Shown here piece after piece: positions 27,011 through 36,498 of a stretch of 64,000 bases of DNA; position 1 is the first letter of the stretch; every line of letters starts with the position of its first letter. Source of the stretch: Candidatus Chryseopegocella kryptomonas (GTDB lineage Bacteria > Bacteroidota > Ignavibacteria > Kryptoniales > Kryptoniaceae); contig NZ_CZVW01000007.1 of the NCBI RefSeq assembly GCF_001536065.1, forward strand, positions 1 to 64,000, in the 5' to 3' direction. The notes beneath the pieces were generated by a model that was not told the origin of the DNA, searched no databases, and worked only from the letters and a program-made list of their open reading frames with translations. The position numbers were made by a program, and so were the translations under genes.

Positions 27011-28417
27011 TTATCCTATCGCTCCTTCCATTTCAAGTTTAATAAGCTTGTTAAGTTCAATTGCATAATCAAGAGGGAGCTCTTTTGCGAATGGCTCAAT
27101 GAATCCAAGAACAACAAGTGTAAGAGCTTCACTTTCCGTCAAACCACGGCTCATAAGATAGAAAAGTTGATCCTCACTTATTTTTCCAACTGTTGCCTCA
27201 TGACCGATGCTGACGAGCTCTTCTTCAATTTCCATATATGGATATGTGTCAGACCTTGAAAATTCATCAAGCATCAAAGCATCGCATCTTACAGTTGATT
27301 TAACACCAATTGCGCCTTTTTGAACTTTTACAAGCCCTCTATAACTTGTTCTTCCACCATCTTTGCTTATTGATTTAGATACAATGTTGCTTGTTGTATA
27401 AGGTGCAGCGTGGATTATCTTCGCTCCTGTATCTTGATGTTGACCTGCTCCCGCGTATGCTATTGAGAGAATTTCTGCCTTTGCACCCTTGCCCATAAGA
27501 TAAACCGCAGGATATTTCATCGTTACTTTGCTACCAAGATTTCCATCAACCCATTCAACAAATGCACCTTCATAAGCGACAGCTCTTTTTGTTACAAGAT
27601 TATAAACATTTTTTGACCAGTTTTGAACAGTTGTATATCTAACATGAGAACCTGGCATTGCTATTATCTCCACGACTGCGCTGTGTAAAGAATCTTCACT
27701 ATAAACAGGAGCAGTGCAACCCTCAATATAATGAACCTCAGCACCTTCTTCTGCTATTATGAGCGTTCTCTCAAATTGCCCGACGCTTTCAGCATTTATT
27801 CTGAAATATGCTTGAAGCGGAAAATCAACCTTTACACCCTTCGGAACATAAACAAAACTTCCACCACTCCACACAGCACTGTTTAACGCTGCAAATTTAT
27901 TATCTTCGGGCGGGACAACGGTTCCAAAATATCTCTTTACAATATCTGGGTACTCTCTTACTGCCGTATCCATATCCGTAAATATAACTCCCTTCTTCAT
28001 AAGGTCCTCTCTTAAACTGTGATAAACGACTTCAGATTCATATTGAGCTCCAACGCCGGCAAGAAATTTACGCTCAGCTTCTGGAATTCCAAGTCGTTCA
28101 AATGTTTTTCTTATTTTCTCCGGGACCTCATCCCACGAACGACCCTTTCTATCCGTTGGTTTGATGTAATAAATATATTCGTCAAAATTTATCTCTGATA
28201 AATCAGCGCCCCATGTTGGCATTGGTTTCTTCAGGAAAATTTCAAGTGAGCGTAATCTAAACTGACGCATCCATTCTGGCTCATTTTTCCAATAAGAAAT
28301 TTCCTCAACAATTTCTCTACTTAACCCGCGCTTTGCTTGATAAACATATTTCACCTCATCTTTAAAGTCGTACTTTGAATAATCAAGATCTATTCTATTT
28401 TTGATTGCCTCTGCCAT
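27011..28417 (-). CDS. sufB: Fe-S cluster assembly protein SufB
   Basis: The main scaffold subunit of SufBC2D, on which clusters are built. 468 residues: [25 protein letters not shown] (in part), [21 protein letters not shown] with the conserved Cys, [16 protein letters not shown], and the C-terminal [22 protein letters not shown]. The preceding CAGGAG fits the ATG. It follows sufC by 30 bases. One of the most conserved genes in the window. Confidence 0.95.
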   Translation of the reverse strand: MAEAIKNRIDLDYSKYDFKDEVKYVYQAKRGLSREIVEEISYWKNEPEWMRQFRLRSLEIFLKKPMPTWGADLSEINFDEYIYYIKPTDRKGRSWDEVPEKIRKTFERLGIPEAERKFLAGVGAQYESEVVYHSLREDLMKKGVIFTDMDTAVREYPDIVKRYFGTVVPPEDNKFAALNSAVWSGGSFVYVPKGVKVDFPLQAYFRINAESVGQFERTLIIAEEGAEVHYIEGCTAPVYSEDSLHSAVVEIIAMPGSHVRYTTVQNWSKNVYNLVTKRAVAYEGAFVEWVDGNLGSKVTMKYPAVYLMGKGAKAEILSIAYAGAGQHQDTGAKIIHAAPYTTSNIVSKSISKDGGRTSYRGLVKVQKGAIGVKSTVRCDALMLDEFSRSDTYPYMEIEEELVSIGHEATVGKISEDQLFYLMSRGLTESEALTLVVLGFIEPFAKELPLDYAIELNKLIKLEMEGAIG

Positions 28418-28447
28418 GGCTAAATCTCCTGAATTTAATTTTTAAAA

Positions 28448-29230
28448 TTAATCTGCTGCTTCAGCTGTTGTTTCCCTTATCCAAGCATAACCTTCTTGCT
28501 CAAGTTTCTCAACTATCTCTGGACCACCAGACTTAACTATTTTTCCATCAAGCATAATGTGGACAAAATCTGGCTTAATGTAGTTTAAAATCCTTTGATA
28601 GTGTGTTATCATAACTATTCCAAGTTCCGGGTTGCGAACAGAGTTAACAACATCGGCAACGATTTTAAGCGAATCAATGTCAAGTCCCGAATCCGGTTCA
28701 TCAAGAAAAGCTATTGTTGGCTTTAACATAGCCATTTGCAAAATTTCCATTCGTTTCTTCTCTCCACCTGAAAAACCAACTCCTATTGGTCTATATACAA
28801 AAATTTCGCTCATGTTAAGTTTTTTTATCTTCTCAAGCAATTCTTTTTTATAATCAACTACGGATTTAGGAAGTTGCTTTATCCTTGGGGATGTTGAATC
28901 AAGATTATTTGCCTGGATCGCTTTCCAGAGAAAGTTGAACAATGTCACGCCTGGGACCTCAACCGGATACTGGAATGCGAGAAAAAGTCCAAGTTTTGCT
29001 CTCTCATCAGGTTTTAAATCAAGAATGCTTTTCCCTTCAAAAAGTATATCTCCTTTTTCAACTTTATATTTTGGGTGCCCCATGATTGTATAAGCAAGTG
29101 TGCTTTTACCTGAACCATTGGGTCCCATCAACGCATGGATTTCTCCTTTATTGACTGTAAAGTCAAGTCCTTTTAAAATTTCCTTACCGTCAACGCTAAC
29201 ATAAAGGTCTTTGACTTCAAGTGTTGGCAT
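28448..29230 (-). CDS. sufC: SufC, ABC-type ATPase of Fe-S cluster assembly
   Basis: Cytoplasmic ATPase driving conformational change in SufBD. 260 residues: Walker A GPNGSGKSTL (about residues 36-45), Q-loop LAFQYP, signature FSGGEKKRMEI, Walker B IAFLDEPDSGLDID, and switch His in MITHYQRIL. It has no membrane partner, as expected of SufC. The ATG overlaps the end of the Rrf2 gene by 14 bases, so they are translationally coupled. Confidence 0.95.
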   Translation of the reverse strand: MPTLEVKDLYVSVDGKEILKGLDFTVNKGEIHALMGPNGSGKSTLAYTIMGHPKYKVEKGDILFEGKSILDLKPDERAKLGLFLAFQYPVEVPGVTLFNFLWKAIQANNLDSTSPRIKQLPKSVVDYKKELLEKIKKLNMSEIFVYRPIGVGFSGGEKKRMEILQMAMLKPTIAFLDEPDSGLDIDSLKIVADVVNSVRNPELGIVMITHYQRILNYIKPDFVHIMLDGKIVKSGGPEIVEKLEQEGYAWIRETTAEAAD

Positions 29231-29705
29231 TTTTTCTCTCCTGTTTGTTAATTAACGTGTTTTGTTTGTTTATTGTTAAAACTTTTTCGGGATAGATGCA
29301 ATCTCGTTCAATTACATCTTGAAGTGTTATATTTTCAAGAATTTTTATCAACTTTGCCTCAACTTCATGCCAGATATCTGCTTGTCCACAGCAGGAGGTG
29401 AAAACGCACGAAGATCCCGGCGTATCAAAACATTCAATCATTTTCAATTCACCTTCAACCGCTTCATAAACTTGTTTTAAGGTTATTTCAGATGGCATTT
29501 TTTTCAATGAATAGCCACCATTTGGTCCAAATTCTGAAAATATAATACCTGCTTTAACGAGTTGCCTCATCACCTTGGCAAGATAACTAAGCGGTATCTT
29601 TTGATTTTCTGCAATTTCTTTCATTAAAATTGATCTTCTGCTGGGTTGTTTCCCAAGGTAAATCAGCGTTCTCACTGCGTAATCAAGTGTTTTTGAAATT
29701 ATCAT
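29217..29705 (-). CDS. Rrf2 family regulator (IscR/SufR-like), first gene of the SUF operon
   Basis: A 162-residue winged-helix repressor. The N-terminus is typical (MIISKTLDYAVRTLIYLG), with the recognition helix around PLSYLAKVMRQLVKAGII. The cluster-binding region has four cysteines (C-x7-C-x4-CC, about residues 92-106), then IWHEVE with the His often used as ligand. It likely binds a [2Fe-2S] cluster and represses its own operon when clusters are plentiful. The Cys spacing differs slightly from IscR (C-x5-C-x5-C). Confidence 0.88.
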   Translation of the reverse strand: MIISKTLDYAVRTLIYLGKQPSRRSILMKEIAENQKIPLSYLAKVMRQLVKAGIIFSEFGPNGGYSLKKMPSEITLKQVYEAVEGELKMIECFDTPGSSCVFTSCCGQADIWHEVEAKLIKILENITLQDVIERDCIYPEKVLTINKQNTLINKQERKNANT

Positions 29706-29749
29706 TTTAGGTTAAAATTTAATTTTGGACTTTATATATCCACGATGTA

Positions 29750-29778
29750 AATATAATAAATTTAAAATCAAAAGTCAA
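29750..29778 (-). promoter_or_regulatory. Promoter of the SUF operon
   Basis: On the minus strand: TTGACT (29778-29773), 17 bp, TATATT (29755-29750), about 45 bases before the Rrf2 ATG. It is identical in both hexamers and spacing to the tRNA-Asn promoter that points the other way. Confidence 0.65.
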
Positions 29779-29821
29779 ATTTTGGCTGTTGATTTTGAGT
29801 GTGGTTAAATTTTTGCAAATC

Positions 29822-29850
29822 TTGACTTTTTGGGTTTTTGATATTATATT
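29822..29850 (+). promoter_or_regulatory. Promoter of tRNA-Asn
   Basis: TTGACT (29822-29827), 17 bp, TATATT (29845-29850). The start would be near 29857, only a few bases before the tRNA 5' end. Confidence 0.65.
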
Positions 29851-29860
29851 TATAATGCCT

Positions 29861-29933
29861 TCCGCGGTAGCTCAATTGGCAGAGCAGCTGGCTGTTAACC
29901 AGCGGGTTGCAGGTTCGAGTCCTGCCCGCGGAG
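29861..29933 (+). tRNA. tRNA-Asn (GTT)
   Basis: A full cloverleaf: acceptor TCCGCGG/CCGCGGA, D-stem GCTC/GAGC, anticodon stem GCTGG/CCAGC with loop CTGTTAA (anticodon GTT), T-stem GCAGG/CCTGC with TTCGAGT loop. The discriminator base is G; no CCA is encoded. A T-rich run follows and may end transcription. Confidence 0.96.
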
Positions 29934-30001
29934 CTTTTTTATTTTTGACCTTCTGAATTTTGTGAGCGTGATTGTTTTTAAGGGGAGGGAGTTTTTAGGT
30001 G

Positions 30002-31027
30002 TTAAGTTTTTGACCGCAAAATTTCAAGAAGTTTTTTCATATCATCGGGAAGTTCTGAATCAAATTTCATAAATTCATTTCTTGCTGGATGTATAAAACC
30101 AAGCGTCTTTGCGTGGAGTGCTTGTCTGGGCATTATCTTTAAGAGTTCATCAACGAATAATTTCTTCTTTCTATCAATTCCACCCCATGCAATTCTTCTT
30201 CCACCATAAGTTGGGTCTCCGAAGACGGGATGCCCTATGTGCGAAAGATGAACTCTTATCTGGTGGGTTCGTCCTGTTTTCAATTTCAATTTAACAAGCG
30301 AAAGGAAATCAAATTTTTCAAGCACTTCATATTCGGTTATCGCTGGTTTACCACCTTTGACGACGGTGAATTTTGTTCTATCACTTTTGCTTCTTCCAAG
30401 TTCTGCCTCAATTACACCACGATTTGAATTAAAATGTCCCCATACAATTGCCCAGTATTCACGCTCAACAGTTTTGTGGAAAAATTGTTTAGCAAGATGA
30501 CGGTGTGTTTCATCATCTTTTGCAACAACGAGAAGACCACTTGTATCTTTGTCAAGGCGATGAACTATGCCCGGACGAACTTCATCTCCAGAAATGTTGA
30601 CTTTTGAAAGTTTTGAACAATGATATAAAAGAGCATTCACAAGCGTTCCTGTATAATTTCCATGTCCTGGGTGCGTTACCATACCTGCGGGTTTATTTAC
30701 AACGAGAAGATATTCATCTTCATAAACTATGTCAAGTGGAATTGGTTCAGGTGTGAGTTCAGGTCTTGGCTCTTTGGGGATTTTTACAATTATTTTTTCT
30801 CCGGGTGAAATTTTATGGCTTGGTTTTACGGTGTGACCATTTACAAGGACAAGCCCAGATTCAATGAGTTTTTCTATTTTGCTTCTGCTTGCGTTTTCAA
30901 TTTGATTGGTGAGAAATTTGTCAATTCTTTCTCTTTTTTCAACATTTGGAACGATAATTTCAATCTCTTTCAAAATTTTTATTTTCCCCGATATTTCAAC
31001 AATCTCATCATTTTGTTTCCCCTTCAT
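30002..31027 (-). CDS. rluD: RluD-type 23S rRNA pseudouridine synthase
   Basis: Converts specific uridines of 23S rRNA to pseudouridine. An S4 RNA-binding domain (RIDKFLTNQ...SRSKIEKLIESGLVLVNG) is followed by the catalytic motif VHRLDKDTSGLLVVAKD with the active Asp. KLKTGRTHQIRVHLSHIGHPVFGD is also typical. About 341 residues. ATG 31027 is chosen over the earlier in-frame TTG; it overlaps lspA by 20 bases. Last gene of the run that begins at 37719. Confidence 0.92.
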   Translation of the reverse strand: MKGKQNDEIVEISGKIKILKEIEIIVPNVEKRERIDKFLTNQIENASRSKIEKLIESGLVLVNGHTVKPSHKISPGEKIIVKIPKEPRPELTPEPIPLDIVYEDEYLLVVNKPAGMVTHPGHGNYTGTLVNALLYHCSKLSKVNISGDEVRPGIVHRLDKDTSGLLVVAKDDETHRHLAKQFFHKTVEREYWAIVWGHFNSNRGVIEAELGRSKSDRTKFTVVKGGKPAITEYEVLEKFDFLSLVKLKLKTGRTHQIRVHLSHIGHPVFGDPTYGGRRIAWGGIDRKKKLFVDELLKIMPRQALHAKTLGFIHPARNEFMKFDSELPDDMKKLLEILRSKT

Positions 31028-31604
31028 CGGTTCCAAGCGTTTCGGCGTTTATTTCTTCAATCTGAATTTGTTGCGGTTCTTTATGGTGAGCGAAAAGCAA
31101 AATTAAAACTCCAATCGTCACGGAAGCATCGGCTATGTTAAAAATTGGCCAGCGATCAATGTGATATCCGAAAATTTTTATATCAAAAAAGTCAATATCA
31201 ATGAAATCAACAACCCTACCGTGGAAAATTTTGCCATAATTGAAAATAACTCCGTAGAAAATTCTGTCAATCAAGTTTCCAATTGCTCCGCCAAGTATCA
31301 TCCCAAGTGAAAGTCGCGTTGCAAAGTTTCCATTTCTAACTTTGTAAAGGTAAGCGAAGACAATTATAACTGCAATGAGAGCAAGGAGCGTAAGATAAAA
31401 TTTATTCCCCAAATTTATACCGAATGCGATCCCGGGATTTTCAGTGTATGTTATCCTTACAAGGTCTCCGATGACTTGCTTTGTTTCACCGATTCTCATC
31501 CCTTCAACTTTTATCCCGAGCGAAGGGATTTCAAAACCTCGGACGAGAAGTTTTGTTGTCTGATCCAGCAAAATTATAAGCAGTGAGACATAGAGTATTT
31601 TCAC
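31008..31604 (-). CDS. lspA: Lipoprotein signal peptidase (signal peptidase II)
   Basis: Inner-membrane aspartyl protease that cleaves prolipoproteins. 198 residues, four membrane segments, with the LspA signatures GGAIGNLIDRI (first catalytic Asp) and FNIADASVTIG (second catalytic Asp). A hydrophilic tail of about 30 residues follows. The start is GTG 31604, just after the DksA-like gene. Its substrates probably include the lipoprotein at 38738. Confidence 0.93.
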   Translation of the reverse strand: MKILYVSLLIILLDQTTKLLVRGFEIPSLGIKVEGMRIGETKQVIGDLVRITYTENPGIAFGINLGNKFYLTLLALIAVIIVFAYLYKVRNGNFATRLSLGMILGGAIGNLIDRIFYGVIFNYGKIFHGRVVDFIDIDFFDIKIFGYHIDRWPIFNIADASVTIGVLILLFAHHKEPQQIQIEEINAETLGTDEGETK

Positions 31605-31610
31605 GGAGTT

Positions 31611-32198
31611 TTAGAATTTTTTCTTTTGAGCAAGTTTGCATTCAATACAAAGTTGCGTGTGCGGAACGGCTTCAAGGCGACGTTTATCAATTAACTTTCC
31701 ACAGCTTATACAAACTCCATAAGTTCCTCGTTCAATTCGCATAAGTGCAGCATCAATGTAGTTTAACATCTTTTCTTCGCGTGCGATAAAGAACATGGTT
31801 TTTTCTCTTTCTTCTGTTTCAGTCCCGTATTCCATATGGATTGAATACGGAGTTCCAACCGGCTTATCGTTTTGCGTTGTTGATTCAATGAGAGATTGTC
31901 TATGGGCTTCAAGCATCTCAAGTATCTCTTGCCGTTTCTTCAAGAGGATTTCCTTGAAATGTTGAAGTTCTTCTTTTGTATACGAGGTCTTTTGCGTTTG
32001 TTCTCCGGTGCTTGGTGTATTTTGTTTGAGCTGTTCTGTTTGAGATTCAGTCGGGGTTGTGGCTGTTTGAATTGTTTCTGCTTTCTTTTGAACCTTCTTT
32101 CTTTGCTTCTTTACTTCTTTTTTTCTCGTTTTCTTTCCCGTGGAGCGTTTACGGGATTGGGTTTTTTTGCTCTTTGCTTTCTTCTTTTTTGCTGGCAT
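31611..32198 (-). CDS. DksA/TraR-type zinc-finger protein with a long basic N-terminal tail
   Basis: A 195-residue protein. The C-terminal 120 residues are DksA/TraR-like: helical hairpin (YTKEELQHFKEILLKKRQEILEML), then ERGTYGVCISCG...LCIECK, a C-x2-C-x17-C-x2-C zinc finger. The first 40 residues are almost all Lys, Arg, Ser and Thr, as in histone H1-like tails, followed by a Thr/Gln-rich linker. It probably binds RNA polymerase; the tail may add DNA or RNA binding. Co-transcribed between ileS and lspA. Confidence 0.85.
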   Translation of the reverse strand: MPAKKKKAKSKKTQSRKRSTGKKTRKKEVKKQRKKVQKKAETIQTATTPTESQTEQLKQNTPSTGEQTQKTSYTKEELQHFKEILLKKRQEILEMLEAHRQSLIESTTQNDKPVGTPYSIHMEYGTETEEREKTMFFIAREEKMLNYIDAALMRIERGTYGVCISCGKLIDKRRLEAVPHTQLCIECKLAQKKKF

Positions 32199-32219
32199 AT
32201 CTTACCTCATAAAATTTTT

Positions 32220-35200
32220 TTAATTCAATTTGACTCTTTCAATGGAAATTTCACATGGCTCGTCATTTACATCCCAAGATTTAACATATTCAGCAGGTTT
32301 AAAGTCGTCGCTTAATTCAACCGCAAGCGTTTCGTTTTTAATGTAATCGCTTAATGCAAACACTGCCTTTTTCAACCTTTCTGATTCAGTTTTGAAGAAG
32401 ATACGAATTCTATCTGTCACTTCAAAGTTTGCCTCCTTTCTCATGTTTTGAACTCTATTCACAAATTCACGGGCGAATCCTTCATTTATCAATTCTTCTG
32501 TCAATTCCGTATCAAGTGCGACTGTTATAACTCCATCTGATTCAACAACCCAACCTTTGATGTTTTCGCTATAAATATCAACATCATCTTTTAGAATTTC
32601 AACTTTTTCTCCATCAATGTTAAGTTCAATCCTTCCGTTGTTTTCAAGTTCTTTTATCTGTGATTTGTTAAGTTCTTTAATCGCTTGTGCAATTTTTTGG
32701 GCTTTTTTGCCGAATTTAGGTCCTATTGATTTGAAATTTGGTTTCGCTTTTTTCTCAACTATTTCTGAATCGTCATCAACATATTCAATCGCTTTGACAT
32801 TTATCTCATCAAGAATTACATCTTTCATCGTTTCAATTTGTGATTTTTCAAATTCATCTGAGACGGGGATTATAATTTTTTTCAGTGGTTGTCGGACTTT
32901 AAGATTAGTTTTCGCTCTCAATGATCTTACGATGTAGACAATTCTTTGTGCAAGTTCCATTCGTTTTTCAAGTTCAATGTCAATTTCTTCTTCATTTGGT
33001 TCGGGTATATAAGCAAGATGGACGGATTCATAAGGTTCTTTTTTGGTTACCGAATTGAGATTGCGATATATTTCATCGGCGAGAAATGGTGCAAATGGAG
33101 CCATAAGTTTTGCGATTGTTATCAAGCACTCGTAGAGAGTTTGAAATGCGGATATTTTATCTTTTTCAACGCCACTTTTCCAAAATCTTCTTCTGCTTCT
33201 TCGGACATACCAGTTTGAAAGTTGATCAATTGTGAAATCGGAAATTAAACGTGCTGCTTTTGTAAGGTCATATTCATCCATTGCTTCAATGTAATTTTTG
33301 ACAAGTGAATTAAGCATTGAGATTATCCATCTGTCAATTTCGGGTCTTTCTTTTACAGGTATTCTTTCCTCTGAATAGGTGAAATTGTCAATGTTTGCGT
33401 AAAGTGTGAAGAAAGAATAGGTGTTAAGAAGTGTGCTGAAGAACTTTCTTTGAATTTCAACAATATCTTCTTCGTTGAAAAGTTTTGGTTTCCATGGCGG
33501 GCTCACGGACATAAGATACCATCTTACGGAATCAGCTCCGTATTTCTCAACGACTTCAAATGGATCAACGACATTTCCTCTTGATTTTGACATCTTTTGA
33601 CCTTCTTTATCAAGTATGAGTTCATTCACGACAACGTGTTTATAAGCGGGTGAATCAAAAAGAAAACTTGAAATTGCATGCAGAGAATAAAACCATCCTC
33701 GTGTTTGGTCAATTCCCTCAGCTATGAAATCGGCGGGGGAATTCTCCTTGAAGAGTTCAACATTTTCAAATGGATAATGGAATTGAGCAAAAGGCATAGC
33801 CCCCGAATCAAACCACACATCTATAACTTCTGGGGTTCTTCTCATTTCTCCACCGCACTTTTTACAATCAAATGTGATCTGATCAACGAAAGGTTTATGC
33901 AGGTCAAGCGGTTCTGGGACATTCTTTCCTTCTTTTTTCAATTCCTCAATGCTACCGATAGCTCTTGCGTCCCCGCATTTTTCGCAAATCCATATGTTAA
34001 GTGGGGTTCCCCAGAATCTATCTCTTGAAAGAGCCCAATCTTTATTTTCTTCAAGCCAGTTTCCAAATCTACCTGATCCAACCTCCGGTGGATGCCAGTT
34101 GATTTGTTTGTTAAGTTCAATCATTCTATCAACATAGCGAGTTGTGCTTATATACCAAGATTCACGGGCATAGTAAAGCAACGGAGTTTTGCATCTCCAA
34201 CAATGGGGATAGCTGTGGACGATGGTTTCTTTCTTGTAAAGCAGTCCTCGTGATTTTAAATTTTGAATTATCTCAGGATCTGCATCTTTTACAAATTTTC
34301 TTTTGAAATCAACAACTTCATCTGTAAATTCACCGCTTTTATCAACAGGTTGAAGCGTGGGAAGATCATATTCTTTCCCAACCTGATAATCTTCCTCACC
34401 AAAGGCGGGCGCAATGTGAACGATTCCAGTTCCATCTTCCGTGCTGACGAAATCAGCTGTTACGACATAAAATGCTTTTTTATCAACAGGAATATAACTG
34501 AACAATCTCTCGTATTCTCTTCCTTTCAAATCTTTGCCTTTAAATTCTCCAATAATTTCATAATCTCCGTCTATTACGACCAATCTATCTTTTGCGAGGA
34601 TCAGGTTTTCACCCTTATGAGAAATTTTAACATAAGTAACTTCGGGATGAACCGCTAATGCGACATTTGAGATTAAAGTCCAAGGCGTTGTCGTCCAGAC
34701 GAGGAAATAAGTGTTTTCTTCATCTTTTGCCTTCATTTTGACATAAATTGATGGATCTTTCACATCTTCATAACCTTGTGCGACTTCGTGAGAAGAAAGT
34801 GGAGTTTCACATCTTGGACAATATGGCTGGATTTTATAACCTTTGTAAATGTATCCACGATCAAAAAATTGTTTCAGCGCCCACCAAATTGATTCAATGT
34901 ATTCATTTGTGAAAGTTATATATGCATTCTCAAGGTCAATCCAATATCCAATTCTTTCTGTCATTTCCTCCCAATCGTCAAGATACTCAAAGACGGACTT
35001 TTTGCATTCTTGATTGAATTTTTCTATTCCGTATTCAATTATCTCGTCTTTATGTTTTATTCCAAGTTTTTTCTCAATTTCAATTTCAACGGGAAGACCG
35101 TGCGTGTCCCATCCTGCTTTGCGATAAACTTTAAACCCGCGCATTGTTTTATATCTGCAGACGAGGTCTTTTATCGTTCGGCTCATAACATGGTGAATCC

Positions 35201-35363
35201 CGGGGCGACCATTTGCGGTGGGTGGTCCTTCGTAAAATGTAAAGTTTGGTCTTCCTTCTCTCGTTGCAATGCTCTTTTCAAAAATTTTATTCTCCTTCCA
35301 AAATTTTAAAATCCCTCGTTCAAGTTCTGAATATCTGATCTTATCGTTAAGTTCTTTATACAT
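32220..35363 (-). CDS. ileS: Isoleucyl-tRNA synthetase (long, eukaryote-like form)
   Basis: Charges tRNA-Ile. 1047 residues with the HIGH motif as GIHHVMSR (about residues 54-61), an editing domain containing WTTTPWTL, the KMSKS motif in GQKMSKSRGNV, and paired cysteines CEKCG/CKKCG and CPRC. The length and HIGH variant resemble the IleS2 type found in eukaryotes, archaea and some bacteria. That type is often less sensitive to mupirocin. Its assignment here is inference. Confidence 0.95.
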   Translation of the reverse strand: MYKELNDKIRYSELERGILKFWKENKIFEKSIATREGRPNFTFYEGPPTANGRPGIHHVMSRTIKDLVCRYKTMRGFKVYRKAGWDTHGLPVEIEIEKKLGIKHKDEIIEYGIEKFNQECKKSVFEYLDDWEEMTERIGYWIDLENAYITFTNEYIESIWWALKQFFDRGYIYKGYKIQPYCPRCETPLSSHEVAQGYEDVKDPSIYVKMKAKDEENTYFLVWTTTPWTLISNVALAVHPEVTYVKISHKGENLILAKDRLVVIDGDYEIIGEFKGKDLKGREYERLFSYIPVDKKAFYVVTADFVSTEDGTGIVHIAPAFGEEDYQVGKEYDLPTLQPVDKSGEFTDEVVDFKRKFVKDADPEIIQNLKSRGLLYKKETIVHSYPHCWRCKTPLLYYARESWYISTTRYVDRMIELNKQINWHPPEVGSGRFGNWLEENKDWALSRDRFWGTPLNIWICEKCGDARAIGSIEELKKEGKNVPEPLDLHKPFVDQITFDCKKCGGEMRRTPEVIDVWFDSGAMPFAQFHYPFENVELFKENSPADFIAEGIDQTRGWFYSLHAISSFLFDSPAYKHVVVNELILDKEGQKMSKSRGNVVDPFEVVEKYGADSVRWYLMSVSPPWKPKLFNEEDIVEIQRKFFSTLLNTYSFFTLYANIDNFTYSEERIPVKERPEIDRWIISMLNSLVKNYIEAMDEYDLTKAARLISDFTIDQLSNWYVRRSRRRFWKSGVEKDKISAFQTLYECLITIAKLMAPFAPFLADEIYRNLNSVTKKEPYESVHLAYIPEPNEEEIDIELEKRMELAQRIVYIVRSLRAKTNLKVRQPLKKIIIPVSDEFEKSQIETMKDVILDEINVKAIEYVDDDSEIVEKKAKPNFKSIGPKFGKKAQKIAQAIKELNKSQIKELENNGRIELNIDGEKVEILKDDVDIYSENIKGWVVESDGVITVALDTELTEELINEGFAREFVNRVQNMRKEANFEVTDRIRIFFKTESERLKKAVFALSDYIKNETLAVELSDDFKPAEYVKSWDVNDEPCEISIERVKLN

Positions 35364-35405
35364 TTTCCGTCGTCTTTGGATTTATTTTTAAAAACAAAGT
35401 TTTAT

Positions 35406-35648
35406 TCAGTGGCGCCGAAATATAAAAGAAAGAATCCACAAGATCAAAGTCAAAATTATGCTAACGAGAATGCTTGTCGTGAGCGGGAAATAAAATGTAA
35501 AGTTTCGTTTTTGAATCAGTATATCACCGGGCAATCTACCGATGAATGGGACTTTGCCACCAATTTTATCTGCGATTAAAAATATAACGCCAAAGATAAA
35601 GAGCAACGCTCCAAAAAGCATCAAAATTTTTCCGACCGATTGAAACAT
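35406..35648 (-). CDS. DUF2905 small membrane protein
   Basis: An 80-residue inner-membrane protein with two hydrophobic helices separated by the DUF2905 signature GKVPFIGRLPGDILIQKRNFTFYFP. The family is widespread and has no known function. It lies 6 bases after the PNP stop and before ileS, in the same run. Confidence 0.88.
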   Translation of the reverse strand: MFQSVGKILMLFGALLFIFGVIFLIADKIGGKVPFIGRLPGDILIQKRNFTFYFPLTTSILVSIILTLILWILSFIFRRH

Positions 35649-35654
35649 GGCTTT

Positions 35655-36482
35655 TTAAACATTAATTTTTTCAACGAGCCGTTTCATTAATAAAGTTAAT
35701 TTCGGTTCCGTCTCAGATGCAACTCTTATAACTTCTTCAACGCTTAAAGGTTGAAGTGCGTCCGGGAAGCATTCATCTGTGATAACGGAGATTCCAAAAA
35801 CTTTCATTCCCATATGATTTGCAACGATATTTTCTGGAACTGTTGACATTCCAACTGCATCCGCACCAATAAGACGCAGGAATCTGTATTCAGCTCTTGT
35901 TTCAAGGCTTGGACCTGTCATCGCAACATAAACGCCTTTTTGAACTCTGATTCTCTCTTCAAGCGCAACTTGTTCTGCAAGTTCTATAAGTTCTTTGCTA
36001 TACGGCTCGGACATATCTGGAAATCTCGGACCAAGTTCGTCATCATTTGGACCGATCAAGGGATTATCCCCGAGCAAGTTTATATGATCCGTTATTATCA
36101 TAAGATCGCCTTTTCTGAAAAGCGGATTTAATCCACCAGCTGCGTTTGAAATTAAAAGATACTTAACACCTAAAAATTTCATAACACGAACTGGGAAAGT
36201 TATCTGCTTCATTGAATAACCCTCGTAATAGTGAAATCTTCCCTGCATTGCGACAACATCTTTGCCGGATAATTTGCCGAAAATTAATTTTCCATGATGT
36301 GATTCAACTGTTGAAATTGGAAAATGCGGTATTTCCGCATAATCAATGATTGTTTCAGCTTGGATTTCCTTTGCAAGTCCCCCAAGCCCTGTTCCAAGTA
36401 TAATTCCAATTTTTGGTTCAAGTTTTGTCTTAGTCCTTATGAAGTTTAATGCCTCCATTATTTGCTGTTTGAGTTCGCTCAT
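35655..36482 (-). CDS. Purine-nucleoside phosphorylase
   Basis: Phosphorolysis of guanosine and inosine for purine salvage. 275 residues from ATG 36482, which follows GTGAGAG; the in-frame TTG further upstream lies inside the preceding gene. Motifs: [36 protein letters not shown], and [21 protein letters not shown], all of the trimeric PNP (PunA) family. Confidence 0.93.
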   Translation of the reverse strand: MSELKQQIMEALNFIRTKTKLEPKIGIILGTGLGGLAKEIQAETIIDYAEIPHFPISTVESHHGKLIFGKLSGKDVVAMQGRFHYYEGYSMKQITFPVRVMKFLGVKYLLISNAAGGLNPLFRKGDLMIITDHINLLGDNPLIGPNDDELGPRFPDMSEPYSKELIELAEQVALEERIRVQKGVYVAMTGPSLETRAEYRFLRLIGADAVGMSTVPENIVANHMGMKVFGISVITDECFPDALQPLSVEEVIRVASETEPKLTLLMKRLVEKINV

Positions 36483-36498
36483 ATTTTCTCTCACTTTT

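Noticed and set aside
35364-35405. T-box riboswitch before ileS
   Set aside because: The upstream gap is only 42 bases and holds no specifier stem or terminator.
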